A DNA stretch of 64,000 nucleotides. It comes from Butyricimonas faecihominis (GTDB taxonomy: Bacteria > Bacteroidota > Bacteroidia > Bacteroidales > Marinifilaceae). Every line of letters starts with the position of its first letter. The first letter of the stretch is position 1. Below are positions 1-9,789 of the stretch, in pieces. The stretch spans positions 3,973,880-4,037,879 of the forward strand of contig NZ_AP028155.1 of NCBI RefSeq assembly GCF_033096445.1, read 5' to 3'. A model generated the notes under the pieces. It saw only the letters and a program-made list of their open reading frames with translations, did no database searches and was not told the origin of the DNA. The translations under genes and the position numbers were made by a program.

Positions 1-1
1 G

Positions 2-1129
2 ATGAAAGCTGGAAAAGGGCGGCAGACAATTTATGACAGAATTGTTTCTGACGAAAGCCTGAAAGAGTATCGGGATTTGAAAGCAGAATTTGACGGGGCG
101 ACGGATTACGGAAAATTGCAGTCTGATATATTGGGAACCTTGGCGAAACGGGACAGGCAGAGAAAACTTCAACGAATCTCCTGGTGGGGAGGAAGCGTGG
201 CTGCCGTTTTGTTGGTGGTGTGTCTGTTCGTGTACAAGTATGCTGGAGAGCCGCTCCCGGAAAAGATGGGAGAGATGCGGGTCGCTAAAATCGAGTCCGA
301 GCCGATCATTCAGGATAAGGTGATATTAGTGCTGGGCGATGGGAAAAGAGTCGGGATGCAGGGACTGCACAAGGATAGCCTGAGGCTGAAGTCCGCGGTG
401 GTTGTCGGGGCAGAAGCGAAATTGGTTTACGATGCGAATACGGGGCAAGGAGCGGAGGACGTTTCCTTGGAGCCAGAAATCAATAAAGTGATTACTTCCA
501 CGGGAGGGTTTTATTCGTTGATATTGAGTGACGGGACCCGGATTTGGTTGAATTCCGAGAGTGAGTTGGAATACCCGGTATTTTTCGGGAAAGGGGAACG
601 ACGGGTGAAGTTGGTCGGAGAGGCTTTTTTCGAGGTAACGCCGGATGTGGCACGTCCTTTTATTGTCGAGGCGAACGAAATCCGGACGAGGGTATTGGGA
701 ACGTCATTCAATATAAAGGCGTATAAGGATGAATCGGATATTTATGCCACGCTTTTTACTGGGAAGGTCGCCGTGGAACCTTTAGCAGATACGACCCGAA
801 AAGTCATCTTGCAACCTGGGAAACAGGCCGGTTGGGATGTGCAAGCTCGTAAATTAAGTGTACGGGAGGTTAATCTGGATCGTGTTATGGCTTGGAAAGA
901 GGGGATGTTCATGTTTAACAAAGAGAATATCGAAGTAGTTACTCGCCAGATCGAGCGCTGGTATGGCGTGAAATTTATATACCAGGTCAAAGACCGGAAT
1001 CAATACACGTTTAACGGGTATTTCAGTAAGGACGAGACGTTGGAATCCATATTAGATGCCTTCACTTATACCGGAGGGCCGAAGTTTAGAAAAGAGGGAG
1101 ATACCGTTTATGTGACGGACCCACTATAA
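2..1129 (+). CDS. FecR-family anti-sigma factor (5' end outside window)
   Basis: Inner-membrane anti-sigma factor that would hold an ECF sigma factor and receive the signal from the SusC encoded next. Visible parts: a short cytoplasmic piece (residues 1-58), one membrane segment at about 60-79 (WWGGSVAAVLLVVCLFVYKY), the periplasmic FecR domain (about 160-260, with the typical GTSFNIKAY and DGTRIWLNS stretches), and a C-terminal DUF4974-type domain (about 300-372). The first Met is probably not the true start. In the second FecR of this window (46913) about 30 residues come before the equivalent segment, and 'MKAGKGRQ' looks like the middle of the usual N-terminal helix. The gene therefore most likely starts before base 1, and its sigma factor would lie there too. 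It is followed 88 bases later by SusC. Confidence 0.9.
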   Translation: MKAGKGRQTIYDRIVSDESLKEYRDLKAEFDGATDYGKLQSDILGTLAKRDRQRKLQRISWWGGSVAAVLLVVCLFVYKYAGEPLPEKMGEMRVAKIESEPIIQDKVILVLGDGKRVGMQGLHKDSLRLKSAVVVGAEAKLVYDANTGQGAEDVSLEPEINKVITSTGGFYSLILSDGTRIWLNSESELEYPVFFGKGERRVKLVGEAFFEVTPDVARPFIVEANEIRTRVLGTSFNIKAYKDESDIYATLFTGKVAVEPLADTTRKVILQPGKQAGWDVQARKLSVREVNLDRVMAWKEGMFMFNKENIEVVTRQIERWYGVKFIYQVKDRNQYTFNGYFSKDETLESILDAFTYTGGPKFRKEGDTVYVTDPL

Positions 1130-1137
1130 AAACAAAA

Positions 1138-1189
1138 TGGAGCAACTTTGGCAGGCGGCTCCACTTTGACGACCTTGTGCGAGACAAGG
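1138..1189 (+). promoter_or_regulatory. two hairpins between fecR and susC
   Basis: Two inverted repeats lie in the 88-base gap. TGGAGC (1138-1143) pairs with GCTCCA (1158-1163). CCTTGT (1173-1178) pairs with ACAAGG (1184-1189). There is no T-run after either, so they are not simple terminators. They could set the stability or expression ratio between the anti-sigma gene and susC. Function is inference. Confidence 0.4.
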
Positions 1190-1217
1190 CCCATGTTAAA
1201 TTTAATAACACAAATTT

Positions 1218-4200
1218 ATGACAAAAAGAACGAAACCGAAAGTCTTTTTGGGACTTTTATGCGTTTGCAAAAGAATGTTTAGTATTTTTTTACTTTTCTT
1301 GGCAACGCTGTTACTATCTTCTGCCTCTGTTTTTAGCCAGCAGAAGAATCAGAAAATTATCTCCATTGATTTCAAGGAGTACAGTCTGACGCGTGCTTTA
1401 CATGAGATCAATCGCTTGAGTGGGGACTTGGTCAATTTCCGGGAGGAAGTTGTCATGAAAGAGTTGAAAAAGATTACCTTGAAACGGGATGATATCACGG
1501 TTTTCGAGGCGGTGAAGGCCTGTTTGGAAGGTACTGGGCTGACTTGTTCCCAGCAAGGGAATGGTAAGATTCTCGTGGGGCCGAAACAGGAAACAACCAT
1601 GTTGACTGTTTCCGGTCGGGTTGTTGACGAGAAAGGGAATCCTATTCCCGGAGCGACGGTACTTATCCAGGGAACCACTCAAGGGGTAGCCACGGATGGA
1701 GAGGGTCGTTACACGATTACCGCAAGACCGGAGGATGCGTTGAGATTCTCGTTTATTGGTTATAAGCCGGAAGTTGTCCCGATTAAGGGAAAAACGAGAC
1801 TGAACGTTCACCTGAATCCCACTGCCGAGAATATAGAGGAAGTGACAGTCGTGGCGTTTGGAGAACAGAAGAAAGAGAGTGTGGTGTCGGCAATAACGAC
1901 CGTGGACGCTAGAAGTTTAAAATCTTCCAGTAGTGATTTGACCAGCCAGTTTACCGGAAAAATTGCCGGTATGATCGGTTGGCAGACGGGAGGTATTCCC
2001 GGTGCGTTGACGGAAGAAGAGATGAACACGAAATTTTATATCCGGGGTATTACTTCTTTTCAAACCTCGGCCAATGTTGACCCGCTGATCTTGATTGACG
2101 GGGTGGAGTCGTCTAAGTTGGACCTTTCCCGTATGGTTCCGGAGGATATCGAGAGTTTCAGCGTGATGAAGGACGCATCGGCTACGGCGATGTACGGGGC
2201 TCGCGGGGCTAACGGTGTAATTTTGATCACGACCAAGAAAGGACAGGAGGGAAGTGTTTATACTTCGGTTCGTTACGAGATGGTAGTGAGTGCTCCGACC
2301 AAGAAAATAGATGTCGTTAATCCCGTGGATTACATGAAAATGTATAACCGGGCCTTGTTGTCCCGTAACCCGGCAGCCACCCCACAGTATAGCGTGGAGC
2401 GCATTCAGCGTACGGAGTCCGGGCTTTATCCCGATTGGGTATATCCTGCTAATGATTGGTATGATATCATGTTTCAGGATTATTCTATCAACCATCGTGC
2501 GGGGTTGAATATGCGGGGTGGTTCCCGGTTGGTGCAGTATTATGCCTCTGTCAACTATGTGCGGGACGAGGGGATGTTGAAGACCGACCGCTTGAACCAG
2601 TTCAAGTGTAATATCGAGAATAACACGTTTTCTTTCCGGGCAAACCTGAATATCGATTTGAGTGCGGGAATTCGCTTGAATATTAATACATCAGCCAATC
2701 TGGATAAATATCACGGGCCTTATGCCGACGTGACGGAGGCTTATTACATGGCGTTCAATGCTTCTCCGGTGGATTTCGCTCCGCTTTATCCGGGAGACGA
2801 GACGTATGGTTGGCCACACCTTCGTTTTGGAGCCGTGGATTTGAACACGATCAATCCTTATAAGGATCTTCACCAAGGGTACAAGGACCGCCGCCGTTAT
2901 TCGGCTGTGGCTCGTGCAGAGTATATTCATAATCTTTCTGCCTTGTTGAAAGGGTTGGAGTTACGGGCTTCTGTGTCCATGAATCAGACGGGATATTATA
3001 CCAATGCTTACAAGACGGAACCTTATCTATATTCATTGGCCGATTATAGTTTTGAGACCGGAAAGCATCGGTTGCTGGCATTGAATGAACGTAACGCATC
3101 GCGGACGTTGTCAAAAGCGTATGGTAATAGTTCACAGTCGACGCAAATGAGTTACGAGGTGCGGGGATTGCATGTGGCAGCGTGGGGTGAACATCAGACC
3201 AGTTTGACTGCCGTGTTTAACGTGCAGGAGTCGACGTACTCTAATACGGAAACCGTATTGGACGGTATTCCTCACCGGAATATGGGTATGTCCATGCGTG
3301 GAACTTACGGGTTTAAGGATAAATATTTTGCCGAGGCGAGTTTTGGTTATAACGGCTCGGAACGTTTTGCCAAGCACAATCAATGGGGATTTTTCCCGGC
3401 GGTTGGTGGTGCATGGATTGCATCCAAGGAGCGTTTTATGGCAGACAACGTGGGACGTTGGTTTTCGTTCTTGAAATTCCGTCTTTCTTGGGGAAAGGTT
3501 GGAAATGACGGGGTCATTGATTCCCCGCGGTTTGCCCATTTACCCTTGTTGGATAAAGTGAGTATCATGGACCCGGCACCGGGTGGTACCGTTTTACAGC
3601 GTCCCGTGGTGAAGTCTTATCCTAACGACAAGATTACTTGGGAAATTGCAGAACAGACAAACTTGGGTATTGAAACGAAATTCTTTGGTGGAATCGTGGA
3701 ATTGAATGCCGATATTTATCAGGAGGTTCGCCACAATATTATAGATTATCGTTACACGATGCCGGCATCTACCGGATTGGAGTATTTGCAGATCGGAAAC
3801 GTGGGAGAGGTTCGTTCTAGGGGTATTGATCTGTCGGGTAAGGTTCAACATGCTTTTACTCCGGATTTCTGGACGATATTGAGTGGTACGTTTACTTACA
3901 ATAAGGCGGAGTATCGAGATATTGAAGAGGCTGCGAATAAGCCGAAATGGCAAAGGAAAGTTGGACATGAAATTTCACAGCAAATCGGTTACATTGCCGA
4001 GGGTGTTTTCCGTGATCAGGCGGAGATTGATAACTCTCCCCGACAAGGCGGTGACGTGATGCCGGGTGATATTCGCTATCGTGACTTGAACGGTGACGGT
4101 GTGATTGACGTGAATGATGCCACGTATATCGGTTTCCCGACAACCCCTCGATTGATTTATGGTTTCAGTGCCTTCTTTAATTTGAAGGATTTCGAGTTAA

Positions 4201-4655
4201 GTTTTGCTTTTCAAGGAGCGGGTAAACGGGCGTTCTTTATGGACCCGATGAAAATCAGTCCGTTCGTGAAAAACCGGGCGATGCTGAAGGCGATTTACGA
4301 TGATCATTGGAACGAAAACAACATGAAAGAACGTCCTTTCTGGCCGCGTCTTTCTACGCAATCCATTGATGCGCATAATCCTCAGGAGAACTGGAAGAAT
4401 AATGCCGAGATACGGAAGTCCACTTATTTCATGAGAGAGAGTAGTTTCTTGCGTTGTACTTCGATAGAGGTGGCGTACAATGTACCGCAGGATTTCTTAA
4501 GCAAGATCAAGATGCAGAATGTGAAATTTTATGCCCGGGTAAATAATCCTTTCCTGATTTCCAGTTTTAAGATCTGGGATGTGGAGTTGGGTGACAGTGG
4601 ATTCAACTACCCGATTCAGCGTACTTGGTCTGTCGGTTTGAATATAAGTTTTTAA
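1218..4655 (+). CDS. SusC/RagA TonB-linked outer-membrane transporter with STN signalling domain
   Basis: TonB-dependent outer-membrane barrel that imports a ligand captured by its SusD partner. The 1145 residues contain a signal sequence (long N-region, hydrophobic core about 20-38, ending near FSQ), an STN/secretin-type signalling domain (about 45-122), a carboxypeptidase-regulatory-like domain (about 130-205: VSGRVVDEKGNPIPGATV), a TonB-box-like EEVTVVAFG, a plug (about 220-350, with ILIDGVE, DASATAMYGARGANGVI and TTKKG), then the 22-strand barrel ending in aromatic Phe (NISF). The STN domain implies it passes a signal to the FecR protein encoded upstream, as in ferric-citrate systems. The gene is complete and is followed at 15 bases by SusD. 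The substrate is not readable; the lack of glycosidases nearby argues against a standard polysaccharide locus. Confidence 0.95.
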   Translation: MTKRTKPKVFLGLLCVCKRMFSIFLLFLATLLLSSASVFSQQKNQKIISIDFKEYSLTRALHEINRLSGDLVNFREEVVMKELKKITLKRDDITVFEAVKACLEGTGLTCSQQGNGKILVGPKQETTMLTVSGRVVDEKGNPIPGATVLIQGTTQGVATDGEGRYTITARPEDALRFSFIGYKPEVVPIKGKTRLNVHLNPTAENIEEVTVVAFGEQKKESVVSAITTVDARSLKSSSSDLTSQFTGKIAGMIGWQTGGIPGALTEEEMNTKFYIRGITSFQTSANVDPLILIDGVESSKLDLSRMVPEDIESFSVMKDASATAMYGARGANGVILITTKKGQEGSVYTSVRYEMVVSAPTKKIDVVNPVDYMKMYNRALLSRNPAATPQYSVERIQRTESGLYPDWVYPANDWYDIMFQDYSINHRAGLNMRGGSRLVQYYASVNYVRDEGMLKTDRLNQFKCNIENNTFSFRANLNIDLSAGIRLNINTSANLDKYHGPYADVTEAYYMAFNASPVDFAPLYPGDETYGWPHLRFGAVDLNTINPYKDLHQGYKDRRRYSAVARAEYIHNLSALLKGLELRASVSMNQTGYYTNAYKTEPYLYSLADYSFETGKHRLLALNERNASRTLSKAYGNSSQSTQMSYEVRGLHVAAWGEHQTSLTAVFNVQESTYSNTETVLDGIPHRNMGMSMRGTYGFKDKYFAEASFGYNGSERFAKHNQWGFFPAVGGAWIASKERFMADNVGRWFSFLKFRLSWGKVGNDGVIDSPRFAHLPLLDKVSIMDPAPGGTVLQRPVVKSYPNDKITWEIAEQTNLGIETKFFGGIVELNADIYQEVRHNIIDYRYTMPASTGLEYLQIGNVGEVRSRGIDLSGKVQHAFTPDFWTILSGTFTYNKAEYRDIEEAANKPKWQRKVGHEISQQIGYIAEGVFRDQAEIDNSPRQGGDVMPGDIRYRDLNGDGVIDVNDATYIGFPTTPRLIYGFSAFFNLKDFELSFAFQGAGKRAFFMDPMKISPFVKNRAMLKAIYDDHWNENNMKERPFWPRLSTQSIDAHNPQENWKNNAEIRKSTYFMRESSFLRCTSIEVAYNVPQDFLSKIKMQNVKFYARVNNPFLISSFKIWDVELGDSGFNYPIQRTWSVGLNISF

Positions 4656-4669
4656 TTTAATATATATCG

Positions 4670-6595
4670 ATGATGAGAAAACATTTATTATATATACTTT
4701 GCGGAATGCTTTTGCTAACCGGATGTGACTATCTGAACCGGGTGCCGGAGAAAGATATTGAAACGGTGGAATCGCTTTTCGAGCAACGGACGAAAGCCGA
4801 ATCTTGGTGGAAAGGGCTGTATGGAGAAATTAATACGGTGCTTACGAGTCTGACGAATAACACGTCTTTTTTGGGAGCCGATGAGTTTGTGACTTGTCAG
4901 GCATTGTACAATTCAACTACATTCCGTCTTGACGGGCTGAAGGTGGCGGATGGTTTGCAGATGTCGCAAAGTCCTTACGGGTCGTTGTGGTACAAGATGT
5001 ACACGGTTATCCGGAATGCGAATACTTTTCTGGAAAATATCGATAATACTTACAATATTACCGACGAAGACCGGGAATGGTGGAAAGCTGACGTGAAGGC
5101 TTTGAAAGCGTTTATCTATTTTGAGTTGGTTCGTCGCTACGGGCCGATTTGTCTCGTGCCTCAGAATATGCCGATGGAATTGGACGTGAGTGCTTATCAA
5201 TTGCCGCGGCAGCACGTGGATACTTGTTTCAAAGAGATTGTCAGGTTGTTGGATGAGGCAGCGCCGTATATCCCGATGCATAATCAGCGGGACCCGGCTT
5301 ACGGGCACACGATTTGTCTGGAGGCGTTGTATGCCTTAAAAGCCAAAGCATTGCTTTATGCAGCATCTCCTCTTTTTAATGGGAATGCTTTCTATTCCGA
5401 TTTCAAGAATAAGAATGGGGAGTTACTTTTTAATTCTTCTTATGACCGGAATAAATGGTTACTGGCCGCGGAGGCCGCGGATAAGGCTGCCGAAATTTGT
5501 GCCGTGGGAGACCGGGATTTATACACGGAGGAAACCACGAAAAAGACCAAGTTGTTGAACCAGATGAATGATATCGAAAGTAGTATGTTCTCTCGTTTTG
5601 ATAATAAAGAGTATTTATTGGAAATGAAGTGGGGTACGTTGCAGTTATATCGGTTTACATTGCCCCGGCTATTGGATGACGAGGTGAATTTTAACGAGAG
5701 TTTGCTCGGTTGTCTCTCTCCCTCGATGAAAATGGTGGAAATGTATTACACGAGTCACGGGTTACCGATTGATGCCGATAATTCATGGAGCTACGCGAAC
5801 CGTTATAAATTGGGTTCTGAGAGTAGCGTGATTTACGAGGATGTGATCCCGATGAACACGTCGGTGGTGAATCTTCACCTGCGCCGGGAACCTCGTTTTT
5901 ATGCGAGTATCGCGGGCGACCGGATGTACTGGCAGCGCGGGACGAACACGGCGACGAGAAATTATAACCTGTTGGTGGAGGCTCACAAAGACGAATCTTG
6001 GGGTACACAAGAAGATTTTATCGTAAGTAATAATTGGCAAAATATTAACGGATACTGGTTGAAAAAACAGACATTCGGGAATTTTGCGACCTCGAATTAC
6101 GTGGCGAATTTGAAAGGACAGGAAACATATCCAGTCATTCGTTTGGCAGAGGTGTATATGATGCAGGCGGAGGCTTGGAACGAGTATCTGGATCAACCGG
6201 ATAGCCGGGTGTATGATCCTCTCGATAAAGTGCGGGAACGGGCCGGAATTCTACCGGTACGGGAGGCTTGGAAGACTTTTTCAAATTCCCCTGCCAAAGT
6301 GGATACGAAAGTCGGTATGCGTGAGATTATCCGCCATGAATATAGTATTGAATTTGCATTCGAGGGACATCGCTATTGGGATATTCGCCGCTGGACGATT
6401 GCTCATCAGGTGATGAACGAGAAACAATACGGTTGGAATATTTTGGGAACGACGTTCCAGACATTCTACAATAATGAGAACGGCCCGATCGTGGTGTGGA
6501 GCAAAAATAAGTTTGTGGCACCGCGGGATTATCTGGAACCGTTCAATGCTGAAGAGATCCTGATTTCCGGAATGGTTCAAAATCCCGGATGGTAA
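4670..6595 (+). CDS. SusD/RagB nutrient-binding outer-membrane lipoprotein
   Basis: Surface lipoprotein that caps the SusC barrel and captures the substrate. The signal peptide ends in the lipobox LLTGC (Cys at about residue 19). The SusD N-terminal TPR-like region covers about 80-260 (NANTFLENID, AFIYFELVRRYGPICLV). The C-terminal RagB/SusD region has YPVIRLAEVYMMQAEAWNEY and the terminal EGHRYWDIRRW motif, both hallmarks of the family. At 641 residues it is a normal to long member. It starts with a double Met (4670 or 4673). It lies in the operon behind susC, with two accessory lipoproteins downstream. Confidence 0.95.
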   Translation: MMRKHLLYILCGMLLLTGCDYLNRVPEKDIETVESLFEQRTKAESWWKGLYGEINTVLTSLTNNTSFLGADEFVTCQALYNSTTFRLDGLKVADGLQMSQSPYGSLWYKMYTVIRNANTFLENIDNTYNITDEDREWWKADVKALKAFIYFELVRRYGPICLVPQNMPMELDVSAYQLPRQHVDTCFKEIVRLLDEAAPYIPMHNQRDPAYGHTICLEALYALKAKALLYAASPLFNGNAFYSDFKNKNGELLFNSSYDRNKWLLAAEAADKAAEICAVGDRDLYTEETTKKTKLLNQMNDIESSMFSRFDNKEYLLEMKWGTLQLYRFTLPRLLDDEVNFNESLLGCLSPSMKMVEMYYTSHGLPIDADNSWSYANRYKLGSESSVIYEDVIPMNTSVVNLHLRREPRFYASIAGDRMYWQRGTNTATRNYNLLVEAHKDESWGTQEDFIVSNNWQNINGYWLKKQTFGNFATSNYVANLKGQETYPVIRLAEVYMMQAEAWNEYLDQPDSRVYDPLDKVRERAGILPVREAWKTFSNSPAKVDTKVGMREIIRHEYSIEFAFEGHRYWDIRRWTIAHQVMNEKQYGWNILGTTFQTFYNNENGPIVVWSKNKFVAPRDYLEPFNAEEILISGMVQNPGW

Positions 6596-6642
6596 ATGAA
6601 GTTTTGATTTACGATTGTAAATTTTAACCTGTAAAAGATAGA

Positions 6643-7992
6643 ATGATGAAAAATACGATTTTGTTATTATTTATAATATTCAGCTTTTCGGCTTGTAGTG
6701 ACGACGATTCGGTTTTCGGCGTGTCAACGGAAGGTTTGGAACTTAAGTTTACCCCGGTGGAGGGAGGTGCTATGATGCACTATTCTTTGCCGAATAACAG
6801 TGATATTTTTGCCATGAATGTGCGTTACAAGAATTGGCAAGGGTTGGAAGTGTTGAAAACTTGTGGATATAGTGGTGATTCGCTTTTGTTGGATGGTTTT
6901 ACGAAAGCACAGGACGTAAGTGCCCGGATTTCGTTTGTTAATCATCGGGATGAGGAATCGACCTTGTACGAGTATAATTTTAAAACGCTGGACAGTGCAC
7001 CGTGGACCTTTTTCGATAATGTAGAGATACATTCTTCTTGGAATGGTTTCCAGGTGATTTATAAAAGTCCTGCGGTAGTAACCGGGATGGCTCATGTTTT
7101 TTATTTGGGAGTAGATCCTAAGACTCAAAAGCCGGACACGATTCTGATGAGAAGTTTTCCTATTCTTCAAGGTGGTGATACGCTGAATTTTGCCGTACAG
7201 CAAGAGAGCGCAAAGAATACGGTAGTCATTCGTACGGAAGATTTTCAGGGGTATCGGGTGAGACAGGAGATTTATCCTGATGTCGACGCTTTCCCCACGG
7301 AACAATGGACCATGAAGCCAGAGAATTTTAATGATTTTGGACTTTCCGTGGAGAATGGTATCGCTAAGACAGGCGTGCAGTACTTGTTTGATGGAGAGTT
7401 GAAGGGAGAAGCTCGTCTGATAGCTTCTGCTATCGAGGAAAATAAACCGGAGCGTAAAAGTACCACGACGTATGCGACTTATTTGGCTGGTCCTCAGGCT
7501 TATGATAAGCCGATCGTTTTGGATTTAAGGGAGCAGAAGGTTCCGGCATGGCTGCGTTTGTATTGTCTGTATCCGTTGAGTAATGCATCTAATCCACTTA
7601 CGGGGCAGGAGTTGGGATATATTTGGTCCGGTTGTTACGAGGATAAGACTCCGTGTAAATTAACCGTGTACGGTAGCAAGACTTCTTCAGACCCGGATTC
7701 CGGGGATTGGGTACCTTTAGGGAAATTGGATCAAAAACGTGATGCCACTACCGCAAGTGATAGATGGTCATTCCTGACATCATCGACTACTGCGGCAGCA
7801 AAGACCGTGGAGGAACTTGCCCAAAAGGATCCGGTTTACGTGGATGTTATTTTCCCCACGATTGACGAGACCTATCGCTATTTGAAGATTATCGTGCATG
7901 ATACCTTCAAGCGGATGAATTCAGAAGTAAACAGTAATCAGCAAAAGTATTTTACGTTGCACGAGCTGGAAGTTTATGTAAAAAAGAATTAA
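6643..7992 (+). CDS. surface lipoprotein, DUF4959/DUF5126/DUF5000-like
   Basis: Accessory lipoprotein of a SusCD locus. The signal peptide ends in FSAC (Cys at about residue 18). The first region (about 25-115) has the DUF4959 style (GGAMMHYSLPNNSDIFAMNVRY), a DUF5126-like region follows to about 215, and the C-terminal part (about 250-449) resembles the DUF5000 discoidin-like fold that ends in a beta-rich 'YFTLHELEVYV'. Proteins of this kind are usually surface glycan or protein binders, but the ligand is unknown. It starts 47 bases after susD and is followed 3 bases later by the next lipoprotein gene, so they are co-transcribed. Domain names rest on remembered family style, not on a search. 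Confidence 0.75.
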   Translation: MMKNTILLLFIIFSFSACSDDDSVFGVSTEGLELKFTPVEGGAMMHYSLPNNSDIFAMNVRYKNWQGLEVLKTCGYSGDSLLLDGFTKAQDVSARISFVNHRDEESTLYEYNFKTLDSAPWTFFDNVEIHSSWNGFQVIYKSPAVVTGMAHVFYLGVDPKTQKPDTILMRSFPILQGGDTLNFAVQQESAKNTVVIRTEDFQGYRVRQEIYPDVDAFPTEQWTMKPENFNDFGLSVENGIAKTGVQYLFDGELKGEARLIASAIEENKPERKSTTTYATYLAGPQAYDKPIVLDLREQKVPAWLRLYCLYPLSNASNPLTGQELGYIWSGCYEDKTPCKLTVYGSKTSSDPDSGDWVPLGKLDQKRDATTASDRWSFLTSSTTAAAKTVEELAQKDPVYVDVIFPTIDETYRYLKIIVHDTFKRMNSEVNSNQQKYFTLHELEVYVKKN

Positions 7993-7995
7993 GCG

Positions 7996-9570
7996 ATGAG
8001 AATGAGAAGAAATATATTATACTGGTTTGCGGCAGTACTATTATTGACTGCTTGTAACGAGAGTCTGGAGGACACGTATAGCGATTTTGCAGGAGACGGG
8101 AAAATTCGTTACGTGGCTAAATGTACGGAAGTTCATGCCACTCCCGGTTGGGAGAGGTTGATGGTGGACTGGATTAATGGAACGGATGCCACGATCGATA
8201 AGATAAAAGTTGTCTGGTCATGTGAGGAACGTAGGGATTCGGTTATGTTGCCGGGGGAGTCTACTTCCTACGAGTTAACGAATCTGGAGGACGGGACATA
8301 TCGGTTTGATGTCTGTGCCGTGGATGCTGCAGGAAACGAGTCTTTGGTTGAAACAACCTATGGGCGTCCCTATACGAGAGAGCATGAGATTATGTTGGCA
8401 TTCACCAGAGGGGTTACGAGATCCTATTTCCTGAAGAATAAGATGATTTTCTTTTCCGACCAGTGGAACGAGAATATTATCGAGTTACAATTGAAATACA
8501 AGAATTCTGCCGGAGATACACGGTATTACACGTTCGATAAAGAGACCAGTTATAATACGCTTGTCACGATCCCGGATGTGAGTATGAATCCGGCAGACAC
8601 GGTTTATGTGCTCCGGAGAGGAAAATTGGAGGATTGTCCGGATATTATCGAGTTCGCCCCGTACGTGATAAGTCGGAAGAAAAATTATAGTGCCGGGTTC
8701 GTGAACGCGATCCACAGACGTTATGGTTATCACACGGATACAAAAGAGGATGAAGAGCGATTTGAAGAGTTCGTGGAGAATGCGCAGGAGTTGGAGTTTG
8801 ATTATGATATGGAAACTTTCGAGGATATTCTGTATTGTCCAAATTTGAAAAAGCTCGTATTCCGTAAGAATCGTTATTTGGATGAGAGAAACGTGACGGA
8901 GTATGCCAAGAGTAATATATTGGGAGATAAGGAAAAAAGTCGTCAGGTGTTGGATAAGGCAAATGAGCCGGATATACTGGGTTTAAAGATTGATTATTAT
9001 GGGCGTGCGAGATATTTTGTGCCTTATTTTGATTCGGAATTACCGTACATGACTTATATGGGATATTCCCAGTTACCGGCCATGGAGATTATCCCGAAAG
9101 AGGCTTTTAAAGAGGATGAGGATGGGAAACGGATTCAATGTGTACCGTCTGATCCATATGCGGATGCAGATTTGGAGCTTCTGATGGATAATAATTCGGA
9201 AAGTGCTTGGATTACGACTCCTTTGGGCAGTATACGTTATTACGAGTTGCAGATGGAGCTGTTGGTGGCCACGGAAATTCGGGGAATAAAGATTGCCCAG
9301 CCTTATTACGGCCAATGGGGTGGTAATACGGGGTTGGTGAATTTTATGCCTACCACGATTTCCGTGCAGACATCCGCGGACGGGATTACTTGGAAGGATG
9401 TGACTTATTTTGAAAATAACACGTTGGGACGTAGTTCTGGTGAAGTGACATTGTTGCCGATGGTTGAGGGAACCCGACTGGTTCGTTATATCAAGATTTC
9501 CCTACGTGATCAGATGGATACGAGTGGTTTCTGTAAAGTTAACTTGGGGGATATCGTGCTCTATAAGTAA
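7996..9570 (+). CDS. surface lipoprotein, DUF4998-like with C-terminal discoidin-like domain
   Basis: The signal peptide ends in LLTAC (Cys at about residue 20). Residues 30-220 have the DUF4998 pattern: GDGKIRYVAKCTEVHATPGWERLMVDW with a fibronectin-like 'YELTNLEDGTYRFDVCAVDAAGNES'. The last 150 residues (ELLMDNNSESAWITT, then TTISVQTSADGITWKDVTYF) look like an F5/8 type C (discoidin) beta-sandwich, a carbohydrate- or protein-binding fold. The gene starts 3 bases after the DUF5000-like one and closes SusCD locus 1. The pair DUF4959/5000 plus DUF4998 behind susCD is a known Bacteroidetes arrangement. No catalytic residues are evident. Confidence 0.75.
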   Translation: MRMRRNILYWFAAVLLLTACNESLEDTYSDFAGDGKIRYVAKCTEVHATPGWERLMVDWINGTDATIDKIKVVWSCEERRDSVMLPGESTSYELTNLEDGTYRFDVCAVDAAGNESLVETTYGRPYTREHEIMLAFTRGVTRSYFLKNKMIFFSDQWNENIIELQLKYKNSAGDTRYYTFDKETSYNTLVTIPDVSMNPADTVYVLRRGKLEDCPDIIEFAPYVISRKKNYSAGFVNAIHRRYGYHTDTKEDEERFEEFVENAQELEFDYDMETFEDILYCPNLKKLVFRKNRYLDERNVTEYAKSNILGDKEKSRQVLDKANEPDILGLKIDYYGRARYFVPYFDSELPYMTYMGYSQLPAMEIIPKEAFKEDEDGKRIQCVPSDPYADADLELLMDNNSESAWITTPLGSIRYYELQMELLVATEIRGIKIAQPYYGQWGGNTGLVNFMPTTISVQTSADGITWKDVTYFENNTLGRSSGEVTLLPMVEGTRLVRYIKISLRDQMDTSGFCKVNLGDIVLYK

Positions 9571-9583
9571 AATATTATTTAAC

Positions 9584-9769
9584 GGCTGGCCAAAGAGTCA
9601 TTTTATTTCAAAAAACTCCTCCGTCACTTCGTGCCACCTCCTCTATAAACAGAGGAGGAGCTGGTGACTCTTCCCGAAGACAGGGAGTATTTCAACTCTC
9701 CCTCTGTTTATAGAGGGAGTACCCCGAAGGGGGGAGGGAGTTTGAAAAATGACTTTTTGGGACAGCCCC
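9584..9769. mobile_element. MITE-like inverted-repeat element, copy 1
   Basis: A non-coding element of about 186 bases with imperfect terminal inverted repeats: GGCTGGCCAAAGAGTCATTT on the left, and the complement of AAATGACTTTTTGGGACAGC on the right. Inside, the two arms each carry a hairpin built from CTCTATAAACAGAG, and again form a large imperfect palindrome. A second copy of the same core lies at 25881-26078 with different ends. It contains no ORF. It fills the gap between locus 1 and the TldD-like gene and may also act as a transcription barrier. Confidence 0.7.
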
Positions 9770-9789
9770 ATAAATAGAATTAAGAAGTA

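Noticed and set aside
1398-1811. Minus-strand open frames under susC
   Set aside because: Many overlapping antisense frames exist under every long gene here. They have no signal, motif or spacing of their own and are mirror effects of codon use.
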